Shown here one piece after another: positions 1 through 9,600 of a stretch of 64,000 nucleotides of DNA. The position numbers were made by a program, and so were the translations under genes. Source of the stretch: an uncultured Ruminococcus sp. (GTDB lineage: Bacteria > Bacillota > Clostridia > Oscillospirales > Ruminococcaceae); assembly GCA_947176345.1 (NCBI GenBank), contig CAMWQI010000001.1, forward strand, positions 65,900-129,899, given 5' to 3'. How positions within the stretch are numbered: the stretch's first letter is position 1; the number at the start of each line of letters is the position of its first letter. The notes below the pieces were generated by a model. The model worked only from the letters and a program-made list of their open reading frames with translations, was not told the DNA's origin and did no database searches.

Positions 1-2
1 AC

Positions 3-305
3 GGAACAAAACCGGATATTACAAATCCTTCCGGTACAACTAAACCTACTAATTCGGGCGGTGACAGTGAAATTCTTTATGGAGATGCAAATGAAGACGG
101 TGACGTGAATGTATCAGATGCCGTACTGATAATGCAGACTCTCTCAAATCCGGATGACTATAAACTTACAAAACAGGGAAAGAAAAATGCCGATGTTGTT
201 GGCAAGGGCGACGGTGTAACTGCTAAAGATGCACTTGCTATTCAGATGCTTGGTATAAATCTTGTTAAGCAGACGGATTTTCCGCTTGATGATATAACAA
301 TATAA
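3..305 (+). CDS. C-terminal part of a dockerin-bearing extracellular protein (5' end outside window)
   Basis: In-frame reading from base 3: ...GGDSEILYGDANEDGDVNVSDAVLIMQTLSNPDDYKLTKQGKKNADVVGKGDGVTAKDALAIQ..., a duplicated Ca-binding loop dockerin; terminator hairpin follows. Confidence 0.85.
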   Translation, partial: GTKPDITNPSGTTKPTNSGGDSEILYGDANEDGDVNVSDAVLIMQTLSNPDDYKLTKQGKKNADVVGKGDGVTAKDALAIQMLGINLVKQTDFPLDDITI

Positions 306-340
306 AATATAATATTAAACTAATTCATAGAATATTCACG

Positions 341-372
341 AAAGGGAGTTTTACTCCCTTTCCGATTTTTTT
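341..372 (+). terminator. Intrinsic terminator AAAGGGAG-tttta-CTCCCTTT then T-run
   Basis: 8-bp perfect stem plus T-tract after dockerin CDS. Confidence 0.8.
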
Positions 373-475
373 ATTATTATGCAAACTGCACAAAAAGCGC
401 GATACTATATTAGAGAATACAACGAAATTCCGAAAATCTATTTACTTTTTTTTCAGGATATAATATAATAAGATT

Positions 476-560
476 GGTAAGTAAAAGGTTTGGTGCAAGT
501 CCTTACGGATAACCGCTTACTGATATTTCAAATATAATCGTGGTGCTTGCACTGGCACTG
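476..560 (+). promoter_or_regulatory. Structured 5' leader of GH9 gene resembling a minimal cobalamin-riboswitch core
   Basis: TAAAAGG..TTTGGTGCAAGTCC..TACGG..ACCGCTTACTG resembles the cobalamin core boxes; TGCAAG (494-499) complementary to CTTGCA (546-551) as a loop-loop pair. Confidence 0.35.
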
Positions 561-600
561 CGTTATAATTAAACTCATATTTTTTTGGGAGGGTATACAA

Positions 601-3600
601 ATGCACAAGAAACTTTCAAGAGCAATTGCCGGAAGTCTTATGTCTGCTGCTATGCTCGCTACAGCTCTTACCGGAGTGGTTGCTCCTATAACCGCTTCAG
701 CTGGTCAGGTGCTTGGCGAAACAACTTTTGAGCATAAGGCACTTCCTTGGCATACTTGCGAATCAAGTCCTGCAAAACAGGATTTTGAAATTAAAGACGG
801 TGAAGTTCACATTACAGTTCTCACTGCAATTGGTGCTGACAATGAAAAGTGGGACCTTCAGTTCAGACACAGAAATCTTAACTTTAAAGCCGGTCACACA
901 TATAAAGTAAGTTTTAAGGCAAAGGCAAAAAGAAATGGTATGCAGCTTTGCTCAAAAATCGGTGACATTTCAGGTGACAACGAATACTTTGTTGTTAATG
1001 GTGACCAGGGTACTATGCAGATGGGTCCGCACATGGGCGGTCAGTGGGGTAATGCAGCTAAGCTGACTACTTCATATCAGACTTATGCGGGTACATTTAC
1101 TCCTACTCAGGACCTTGAGGGTGTTGAATGGTCTTTCCATTACGCAAAGGGTACTAAGTATGAGGGCAACGCTCAGGACGGCGACGAAATCTGGTTTGAT
1201 GAGATGTCAATTGAGTGTGAAACTTGCAACGACTGCGATGCTGACCCGAATAACTCCTATGGTGCTGTAAACCGTGACTATAGTACAGCTGTTGACAGCA
1301 ATTTGGGTACTTTCGGTGCTACTAAAAACTTCATTTCTGTAAACCAGATTGGTTACTATCCGAATCTTAAAAAGGTTGCAACTCTCGGTGATAACGGCGG
1401 TGACATTCTTTACGGTGCTACAAAGATTAGTCTCAGCGGTTCTTATGACTTCGAGCTTGTTGATGCAAATTCTGGTGATGTTGTATACACTGGTAAGACT
1501 TCTGAGCCTAAGGCTGATAAGGATTCCGGTGATAAAGTCTGCACAATTGACTTTAGCGAATACGATAAACCCGGCAGATACTATCTCCAGATTAAGGGAC
1601 AGGACTGGAGGTCATTCGAGTTCAATATCGGTGACAATATTTACTATGATGAGTCCCACAATCTCCTTACTAATGCTATGAACTACTTCTATCAGAACCG
1701 TTCAGGTATTGATATTGAAGACAAGTACTGTACATCAGGCGGTTCAGACGGCAAGGGTACAGGAATGGGTCACCAGGGTGGTCACAAGACTGATACAGCT
1801 ACAATTCAGAAAATCTGGAAGAACGAATATTCTTCTAAGGAAGAAGCAACTTCAACATACAAGTCAGGTACTCTTACCGCAAATGGCGGTTGGTACGATG
1901 CCGGTGACCACGGTAAGTACGTTGTAAACGGCGGTATCTCTATTTGGACTCTCCAGAATATGTATGAAAGAGCTATTCAGACAGAAGAAGGTAAGGCTAA
2001 GTTTGCTGACGGTTCAGGTACTGTTGTAGTTCCTGAAGCAGGAAATAAAGTTCCTGACGTTCTCGACGAAGCTGCTGTAGAACTTGACTGGATTGCACAG
2101 ATGAAAGTTACTTCCAGCGACAGCGCATGGGGTAAATATGAGGGTCTTTACTATCACAAACTTCATGACCATAAGTGGACTGGTCTTGCTACAAAACCGT
2201 GGGATTACGAAGGCGATACACTTTCAGACGGTTCAAAGGGCTGGGGTACAGTTCGTATTGTAAAGCCTCCGACGTTCGCTGCTACACTTAACTATGCTGC
2301 TTGTGCTGCACAGGCTGCAAGACTTTGGGAACCTTACGATTCTGCAAAGGCTAAGCAGTATCTCGAAAGTGCTAAGGAAGCATTTGAGGCATATCAGAAG
2401 TACTGGTATCCTTATGATGATACAAAGACTACCCACCCGACTTTGAAATGTGAGTGTCCACAGGAAGAACTCAACGAAAATTCACTCTATGCACCTATGT
2501 GGCACGCAAAGGGCGGTGGTCCTTACGGTGACGACAACGTTCTTGATGATGCTTACTGGGCAGCTTGCGAAATCTTCGTATCTGCTTCAAAGATGGGCGA
2601 CACTGCTGCTGCTTCTACTTACAAGAAGATTATCGACGAATCTGATTATGCTTACAATGTAAGCACAAGAATGGTAGGCGGTGAGAACAAGGACGGTTCT
2701 TTCACTTCATTTAACTGGGGCAACACTGCTTCTGCTGGTTCACTTACACTTGCTCTCAACAGCGACCTCCTCTCAGACAGCGAAAACAGCAAAATCAAGG
2801 AAACAATTTTAGCTGCTGCTGACGAATACATGAAGTGCGAAAGCGAACAGGGTTATGGTATTCCATACAAGTATGACGGTCCTGACTACAATGACCCGAA
2901 CAACCTTGACCCATCTGTTATGATTAACGGTTATGAGTGGGGTTCAAACTCAATGGTTATCAATAACTGTATCGTTATGGCTTATGCTTACGACCTTACA
3001 AAGGATATTAATTACATGAACGGTGTTGCTACAGGTCTTGACTACCTCTTCGGACGCAATCCGCTTTCATACTCCTATGTAACAGGTTACGGTACATACA
3101 AGGAACATAATCCTCACCACAGATACTGGTCTTACGAGCTTGACAAGTCATTGCCTATGGCTCCTGATGGTATTCTTTCAGGTGGTCCTAATGCAGGTCT
3201 TCAGGACCCATATGTACGTGCTTTAGGTTTCGTTCCTGGCAATACAGCAAATCCATCACAGAGATGCTTTGTTGACTCTATCGAAGCTTGGTCTACAAAT
3301 GAGGTTACAATTAACTGGAACTCTCCTCTTGCTTGGATTGCTTCATTCATGCAGGATGAAGCTGCTAAGGCAGACCCTAATAACAAGGGAGAGGATAACA
3401 CTACAAAGCCTACAACTTCTAATGAGGGTGGCGACAAGGATAAGATTCTTTGGGGTGACGCTAACGTTGACAATGAAGTAAACGTTTCTGACGCTGTTCT
3501 TATCATGCAGACACTTTCTAACCCTGATGAATATCAGCTTTCAGCACAGGGCAGACTCAATGCTGACGTTGTTGACAACGGTAGTGGTGTAACTGCTATG

Positions 3601-3690
3601 GATGCACTTGCTATTCAGTGTATCGGTATCAACCTTATCACACAGCCTGATTTCCCGACAACAACTGAAGTAATCACATCGTTCGGTTGA
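601..3690 (+). CDS. Secreted GH9 endoglucanase: signal peptide, CBM4-like, Ig-like, GH9 catalytic, dockerin
   Basis: Signal peptide MHKKLSRAIAGSLMSAAMLATALTG; GH9 motifs GGWYDAGDHGKYV, HHRYW, DSIEAWSTNEVTINWNSPLAW; C-terminal dockerin. SD GGGAGG favours start at 601 rather than 547. Confidence 0.93.
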   Translation: MHKKLSRAIAGSLMSAAMLATALTGVVAPITASAGQVLGETTFEHKALPWHTCESSPAKQDFEIKDGEVHITVLTAIGADNEKWDLQFRHRNLNFKAGHTYKVSFKAKAKRNGMQLCSKIGDISGDNEYFVVNGDQGTMQMGPHMGGQWGNAAKLTTSYQTYAGTFTPTQDLEGVEWSFHYAKGTKYEGNAQDGDEIWFDEMSIECETCNDCDADPNNSYGAVNRDYSTAVDSNLGTFGATKNFISVNQIGYYPNLKKVATLGDNGGDILYGATKISLSGSYDFELVDANSGDVVYTGKTSEPKADKDSGDKVCTIDFSEYDKPGRYYLQIKGQDWRSFEFNIGDNIYYDESHNLLTNAMNYFYQNRSGIDIEDKYCTSGGSDGKGTGMGHQGGHKTDTATIQKIWKNEYSSKEEATSTYKSGTLTANGGWYDAGDHGKYVVNGGISIWTLQNMYERAIQTEEGKAKFADGSGTVVVPEAGNKVPDVLDEAAVELDWIAQMKVTSSDSAWGKYEGLYYHKLHDHKWTGLATKPWDYEGDTLSDGSKGWGTVRIVKPPTFAATLNYAACAAQAARLWEPYDSAKAKQYLESAKEAFEAYQKYWYPYDDTKTTHPTLKCECPQEELNENSLYAPMWHAKGGGPYGDDNVLDDAYWAACEIFVSASKMGDTAAASTYKKIIDESDYAYNVSTRMVGGENKDGSFTSFNWGNTASAGSLTLALNSDLLSDSENSKIKETILAAADEYMKCESEQGYGIPYKYDGPDYNDPNNLDPSVMINGYEWGSNSMVINNCIVMAYAYDLTKDINYMNGVATGLDYLFGRNPLSYSYVTGYGTYKEHNPHHRYWSYELDKSLPMAPDGILSGGPNAGLQDPYVRALGFVPGNTANPSQRCFVDSIEAWSTNEVTINWNSPLAWIASFMQDEAAKADPNNKGEDNTTKPTTSNEGGDKDKILWGDANVDNEVNVSDAVLIMQTLSNPDEYQLSAQGRLNADVVDNGSGVTAMDALAIQCIGINLITQPDFPTTTEVITSFG

Positions 3691-3707
3691 TAAGTAAAAA
3701 ATATAAA

Positions 3708-3733
3708 GGGGACACTCCGGTGTCCTCTTTTTT
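3708..3733 (+). terminator. Intrinsic terminator after GH9
   Basis: GGGGACACtccgGTGTCCTCTTTTTT. Confidence 0.8.
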
Positions 3734-3778
3734 GCGTTTCGAGTGTGACAAATATAACTGCTGGTTATTTTATGGCAT

Positions 3779-3807
3779 AAAAAAAGACAGTCCCGAAAGA
3801 CTGTCTT
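3779..3807 (-). terminator. Intrinsic terminator after rplA
   Basis: Minus strand AAAGACAGTCtttcgGGACTGTCTTTTTT. Confidence 0.8.
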
Positions 3808-3824
3808 TAAAGTTTTTATTTTAA

Positions 3825-4520
3825 TCAGACACCATATTTAGTGGTTGCAACCGGTACACCAGGACCCATTGTTGATGCTACTGTACATGATTTAAGGTAA
3901 GTACCCTTTGCAGCAGCCGGCTTAGCCTTAACAATAGCTTCCATAAGAACATTGAAGTTTTCTTCAAGCTTTGCAGCACCGAATGAAGCCTTACCGATAG
4001 GGCAGTGAATGATATTTGTCTTGTCAAGACGGTATTCAATCTTACCAGCCTTAGCCTCTGTTACAGCCTTTGCAACATCAGGTGTTACAGTACCAGCCTT
4101 TGGGTTAGGCATGAGACCACGAGGACCAAGAATTTTACCAAGACGACCAACAAGACCCATCATGTCAGGTGAAGCAACAACAACGTCGAAATCCATCCAG
4201 TTTTCTTTCTGGATTTTTTCAACCATATCCATACCGCCTACATAATCAGCACCGGCAGCCTGAGCAGCCTCATACTTGTCCTCCTTGCAGAAAACAAGTA
4301 CTCTAACGTTCTTACCTGTACCGTTAGGGAGAACAACAGCACCTCTTACCTGCTGGTCAGCGTGTCTGGAGTCAACGCCGAGACGGATATGTGCCTCAAT
4401 AGTTTCATCAAACTTAGCCTTTGCATTCTGGCATACTAAGTCAAGAGCCTCTGTGGACTCATAAAGCTTTGCATAATCGACAGTCTTTGCACTGTCAACA
4501 TATCTTTTGCCGTGTTTCAT
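3825..4520 (-). CDS. rplA: 50S ribosomal protein L1
   Basis: [15 protein letters not shown]..., [30 protein letters not shown]. Confidence 0.97.
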   Translation of the reverse strand: MKHGKRYVDSAKTVDYAKLYESTEALDLVCQNAKAKFDETIEAHIRLGVDSRHADQQVRGAVVLPNGTGKNVRVLVFCKEDKYEAAQAAGADYVGGMDMVEKIQKENWMDFDVVVASPDMMGLVGRLGKILGPRGLMPNPKAGTVTPDVAKAVTEAKAGKIEYRLDKTNIIHCPIGKASFGAAKLEENFNVLMEAIVKAKPAAAKGTYLKSCTVASTMGPGVPVATTKYGV

Positions 4521-4644
4521 TATATTTCCTCCTGTTTAAGTGGTAATACCGCACTGCCTATAGCAGAACGGTTAGCGGAATTTTCCTCCCACCGTTGAGA
4601 AGTCGGAACGGGAAAAGTCTTCCCTTTCGTCATTCAAAAATTAA

Positions 4645-5070
4645 TTAGTCAACAACTACAACGCCCATAGAACGTGCTGTACCAGCAATCATGCTCATAG
4701 CTGCCTCAAGAGAACCTGCATTGAGGTCAGGCATTTTCTGTTCAGCAATTTTCTGAACCTGTTCTTTAGTGATGTTAGCGACCTTAGTCTTATTCGGAAC
4801 TCCTGAACCGCTGTTAATGTTGCAAGCCTTCTTGATAAGGACAGCAGCCGGTGGAGTCTTTGTGATAAATGAGAATGAACGGTCTGCATAAACAGTGATA
4901 ACAACAGGGATAATCATTCCGATGTCGTTCTTTGTTCTCTCATTGAATTCCTTTGTGAATGCCATGATGTTTACGCCGTGCTGACCGAGTGCCGGACCAA
5001 CAGGCGGTGCAGGAGTAGCCTTTCCTGCTGCGATTTGAAGCTTAATGTAGCCAACTACTTTCTGTGCCAT
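4645..5070 (-). CDS. rplK: 50S ribosomal protein L11
   Basis: [38 protein letters not shown]; start corrected from 5109. Confidence 0.97.
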   Translation of the reverse strand: MAQKVVGYIKLQIAAGKATPAPPVGPALGQHGVNIMAFTKEFNERTKNDIGMIIPVVITVYADRSFSFITKTPPAAVLIKKACNINSGSGVPNKTKVANITKEQVQKIAEQKMPDLNAGSLEAAMSMIAGTARSMGVVVVD

Positions 5071-5166
5071 GTATTCGCACCTCCATAAATGTGGTAAATG
5101 GCGGGGCAAGAGATTATTTTACCCCTCCCACTGAAGTCCGTGCGGACTTCTTTTTTTGACCTTAAA

Positions 5167-5724
5167 CTAATCCTCCATTGTAACTACCTGAGTTATAGGC
5201 AGTGTAGTGGGGGTTTCACGACCGAACATTGAAACGAGTAAATCAACAGTGCGGTCTTCAAGATTGATATTCTGAACAACGCCGACAAAACCGTCCATAG
5301 CAGTTCCGGAAATCTGTACGCTGTCGCCGACCTTGAAATTGACTTCAATATGTGAAACATCAATTCCAAATAATTTCTTTACTTCCTCTTCGGAAAGTGG
5401 TGTCGGGTCAGACGCTGGACCTACAAAGCCGGTACAGCCACGAGTATTTCTTACGATATACCACGTATCGTCGGTAACGACCATTTTTATAAGGACATAG
5501 CCCGGATAAGTCTTGCGTTCAACTTCCTTTTCCACGCTTTTTGTTTCGCCGGTTTTCTTGTCTTTTGTTTCAGTAATTTCAATCACTTTTTCAGTAGGAA
5601 CTCTAACTTCTTGGATAAGCTCTTGCAGATTACGGTTTTCTACAATTTTTTTGATGTTCTGGGCTACCTTGTTTTCGTAGCCGGAGTAAGTGTGGACAAC
5701 ATACCATCTTGCTGTTTCCGCCAT
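5167..5724 (-). CDS. nusG: Transcription termination/antitermination protein NusG
   Basis: ARWYVVHTYSGYENKVAQNI, PGYVLIKM, KOW motif. Confidence 0.97.
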   Translation of the reverse strand: MAETARWYVVHTYSGYENKVAQNIKKIVENRNLQELIQEVRVPTEKVIEITETKDKKTGETKSVEKEVERKTYPGYVLIKMVVTDDTWYIVRNTRGCTGFVGPASDPTPLSEEEVKKLFGIDVSHIEVNFKVGDSVQISGTAMDGFVGVVQNINLEDRTVDLLVSMFGRETPTTLPITQVVTMED

Positions 5725-5752
5725 TACAAATCCTCCTTAGATTTCTTACTGA

Positions 5753-6103
5753 TTACTGGTAGATAAGCCTGAGCAGAGCAAGGAAACCCTCATCAAGCAG
5801 TCCGACGAGGACAGCCGATAATGCAATTACTCCGACAACGACAGATGTATTTGAAACAACTGTCTTTTTGGTCGGCCATACTACCTTTTTAAATTCGACT
5901 TTTAAGTCATGAAACCATTTTCCGACTTTACCTTGTTCCTTTTTCTTGTCGGATTTCTTGTCACTTTTTGAATCAGCCTTAGTGTCAGCGGTCTTTTCAG
6001 GAGTTTTCTTTTTTTCCTTTACGACCTTTTCTTCCTGTTCAGGCTTTTCCTTAGTGGCTTTCTTTTTTGTTTCGGGAGTGGTATTTTCCTTTTCTTTAGC
6101 CAT
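5753..6103 (-). CDS. secE: Preprotein translocase SecE with long charged N-terminal extension
   Basis: C-terminal half FHDLKVEFKKVVWPTKKTVVSNTSVVVGVIALSAVLVGLLD; between nusG and rpmG. Confidence 0.92.
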   Translation of the reverse strand: MAKEKENTTPETKKKATKEKPEQEEKVVKEKKKTPEKTADTKADSKSDKKSDKKKEQGKVGKWFHDLKVEFKKVVWPTKKTVVSNTSVVVGVIALSAVLVGLLDEGFLALLRLIYQ

Positions 6104-6121
6104 TAGAAAAATTCCTCCTGA

Positions 6122-6271
6122 TTACTTTGTTTCTTTGTGAAGAGTATGCTTACGGCAGAACTTGCAGTGTTTGTTCATTTCAAGTCTGTCGGGGTCATTC
6201 TTCTTGTTCTTCTTAGAAACATAATTTCTCTGCTTGCATTCTGTACAAGCTAAAGTAACCTTTACTCTCAT
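6122..6271 (-). CDS. rpmG: 50S ribosomal protein L33 (49 aa, absent from ORF track)
   Basis: [49 protein letters not shown] read from the minus strand. Confidence 0.95.
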   Translation of the reverse strand: MRVKVTLACTECKQRNYVSKKNKKNDPDRLEMNKHCKFCRKHTLHKETK

Positions 6272-6613
6272 ATCGGCACCTCCTGAATTAGTACTTCCTC
6301 CGTTTAGGGATATAGGTTATTGCCTCCCTCGAACAAGGCAAAAAATAAGACCTCATACGAGGTAAATTAATTATATCATGTAATTTTTTCTTTGTCAAGG
6401 GTTTTTCTGAATTTTTTTACAGAATTTCTAAAAAATCTGATTTACACATAATATAATATAAAATAAAAATTATACTATCTGAATAAAATAATGATTATTT
6501 GTGCAGAAAAAATATTATAAAAAGCACAAAATATCAGTTAATCAGCACTATCTATCATTGTGTTTAGCGATTTTTTACAGTATAATATAAACAATGAATA
6601 ACAAAGTGCGAAA

Positions 6614-6646
6614 GTTGCACATAGGGTGCAACGAAAAAAATTTTTT
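6614..6646 (+). promoter_or_regulatory. Leader hairpin GTTGCAC-atagg-GTGCAAC followed by A7T7, upstream of pectate lyase gene
   Basis: Perfect 7-bp stem downstream of TATAAT (6581-6586). Confidence 0.4.
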
Positions 6647-6676
6647 TAATCATTATATTTACGGAGGAAACTAAAA

Positions 6677-9600
6677 ATGAAATCTAAGTTTTTCAGAAAG
6701 CGTGCCACAGCTATTGCTGTTGCTGTAATGTCACTGTCATGTATGGCATCAGTAGTAAACAGTCCGGCTTATATGCCTACAGCTACAACAACTATCACAG
6801 CATTTGCTGCTGACAGCGTAAACATCACAAGTTCTGTAGGATATGCAGAAGGTATGTATGCTACATGGTCATCTGTTTCAGGTGCTGAGGGTTACAACGT
6901 TTATGTTGACGGTGTTCAGATTGATTCAATGCTCATCAGACAGTATTCAAGCTACATGAGAGCTGATGCAGTAGGTCTTAAAGCAGGAAGTCACACAATG
7001 AAAGTCGTTCCTGTTATCAGCGGTAAGGAAGATACTTCAAAGGCTGCTGAAACAAAGGCTGATGTTTATGCACACGACCGTTCAGGTTTCGGCTTTGTAA
7101 ATGGCACATCTTCCGGTGCGTACAATGAAGACGGTACACTTAAATCGGACGCTGTTGTTATTTACGTTACAAACGCTACTAAAGATTCTGTAAGCGTTAC
7201 ACTTCCCGACAAAAAGGGTACTGCAACAAATCTTACAGGTATTCAGAATATTATAAATAATCTCAAGAGCAATAAGTCTGCACCGCCTGTAGCAATTAGA
7301 TTTATAGGAAACATTGAAGACCCTGAAGGTATGCCAAATGGAGACCTTTATGTAGACGCTGTATTATGCGGTCTTACAATTGAGGGTGTCGGCAATGATG
7401 CTACTTTTAACGGCTTTGGTCTTGTTATGAAAAACAGTTCAAACGTTGAAGTAAGAAATATTGGCTTTATGAACTGCGACAGCGATGAGGGTGACGACTG
7501 TGGACTTCAGCAGAAAAATGACCACGTATGGGTTCATAACTGTGACTTCTTCTATGGTCAGGCAGGTTCAGACAAAGACCAGGTAAAAGGCGATGGTGCT
7601 TTAGATACAAAGACTTCAACATATATTACTCATTCATACAATCATTTTTGGGATAACGGAAAGTGTAATCTTCAGGGTATGAAGTCAGAATCCGAAGATA
7701 ACTTTGTTACATACCATCACAACTGGTACGACCATTCCGATTCACGTCACCCAAGAATAAGAACCTGTACAGTACACAGCTACAACAACTACTTTGACGG
7801 CAACGCAAAGTATGGTATAGGCGTTACACTTGGTGCATCTTGTTTCTCTGAAAATAACTATTTCAGAAACTGCAAATATCCTATGCTCATCTCTATGCAG
7901 GGTTCAGATGTTGCAGGCAGTAATGAGCCTACATTCTCCAGCGAAAACGGCGGTATTATAAAGTCTTATGGTAATATTGTTGACGGCGGTAAAGGCTATG
8001 TTAAATATCAGGACGACAATACAGAATTTGACGCATACGAAGCATCTTCAAGAGATGAAAAAGTTCCGTCAAGCATAACGTGTAAAAAAGGCGGTACAGC
8101 TTACAACAACTTTGATACCGATTCAAGTATGTATAGCTATAACGTTGATAAGGCTGAAGATGTTCCGTCAGTTGTAACTTCAAAGGCTGGTCGTGTAGAC
8201 GGCGGTGACTTCCAGTGGAAGTTTGACAATTCAGTTGACGATGAAAGCTATGACGTAAATCAGGCACTTAAAGATGCAGTTGTTTCTTATAAGGACTCAA
8301 TTGTTGCTATCGGTAGTGGATTTACAAATACCAGCACAACAACTCCGGAACAGACTACTACAAAATCATCAGGTACACAAAATACAACAACTACAACAAC
8401 AAAAGCTCCCACAACATCTACACCGGCTACAACTCCGGCTGGAATAAAGGTTGAGTATTCAGGCGGTTGGAATGAAATGGCATATATGGGCATTTCAGGC
8501 ATAAAGGATGCTGATGTTACAGGTGTATCATATTCAGGTGCATCAAGTGGTTCACTTAAAGGCGAAGACCTTGAATATCTTGTAAGAGATGTTGACGGCG
8601 GTGTACGTGTTGACCTCCTTGGACTTAAAGCAGGTACTTATACAATTACAGTTACTACTTCAAAGGGCGAAATCAAGCAGAGCGGTATTGTAGTAGGTCA
8701 GCAGGATAGGTCAGGTTATGCACATTATAACTATTCTGACGGTGTAGGTGCATACAACGACAACGGCGAACTTAAAGCAAATGCAAAAATTATTTATGTT
8801 ACAGAAGAAAATAAAAACACAGTTTCCGTTACATCTAAGGACGGCACAACTGTTAAAGGTATAGGAAATATCCTTAACTCCGTTGCACAAGACGTTGGTG
8901 GTGGTAAGAACGCTAACGGCGGTACAGCTAACACCAATCAGGATATTATAAAGAAACTTGCTAAGGACGGCACACCACTTGTTATCAGAATTGTAGGAAA
9001 CGTTACAGCTCCGGAGGGCGTAACAGCATTTAACTCCGTAGATATGGGCGGTTCTAAGGGTGATAACGGCTATATGGCAAGAATGCGTTCAGGTAAGGAC
9101 GTTACAATTGAGGGTGTTGGTGCAGACGCTACAATCAACGGCTGGGGCATTCACTTCATGTGCGAATCTTCTGCTCCTGAACTGGGCAAGAGCTTTGAAG
9201 TAAGAAATATCGCATTCAGAAACGTTCCTGAAGATTGTATCGGTATGGAAGGCGTACAGGAAGGCTTAGGAAGCAGTGCAAAGATTACAGCTTCCGTTGA
9301 AAGATGCTGGATTCATAACTGTGAGTTCTACGTTCCAAAGATAGCTAATCCGGCTGAATCTGATAAGTCAGAGGGCGACGGTGCTTGCGACTTCAAGCGT
9401 GGACAGTATTTCACAAACAGCTACTGCTACTATGAGGGCTACCACAAGACAAACCTTGTCGGCTCATCTGATACAAGTCTCCAGTATAATATCTCATTCC
9501 ACCACAACTACTGGAAGAACTGCGAATCAAGAGGACCTCTTGCACGTCAGGCTAATATTCATATGTACAATAACGTATTTGACGGTCAGTCAAGCTACTG

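Noticed and set aside
430-560. c-di-GMP (GEMM) riboswitch reading of the GH9 leader
   Set aside because: Conserved GEMM blocks (CACGCACAGGGCAAACC, ACGCAAAGCC) absent; cobalamin-like core fits better.
5130-5156. Terminator GAAGTCCGTGCGGACTTC + T7 between rplK and nusG
   Set aside because: The T-tract lies in the plus-strand orientation, opposite to the operon, with no plus-strand gene; on the sense strand it is an A-tract before a hairpin, so not a terminator for these genes.
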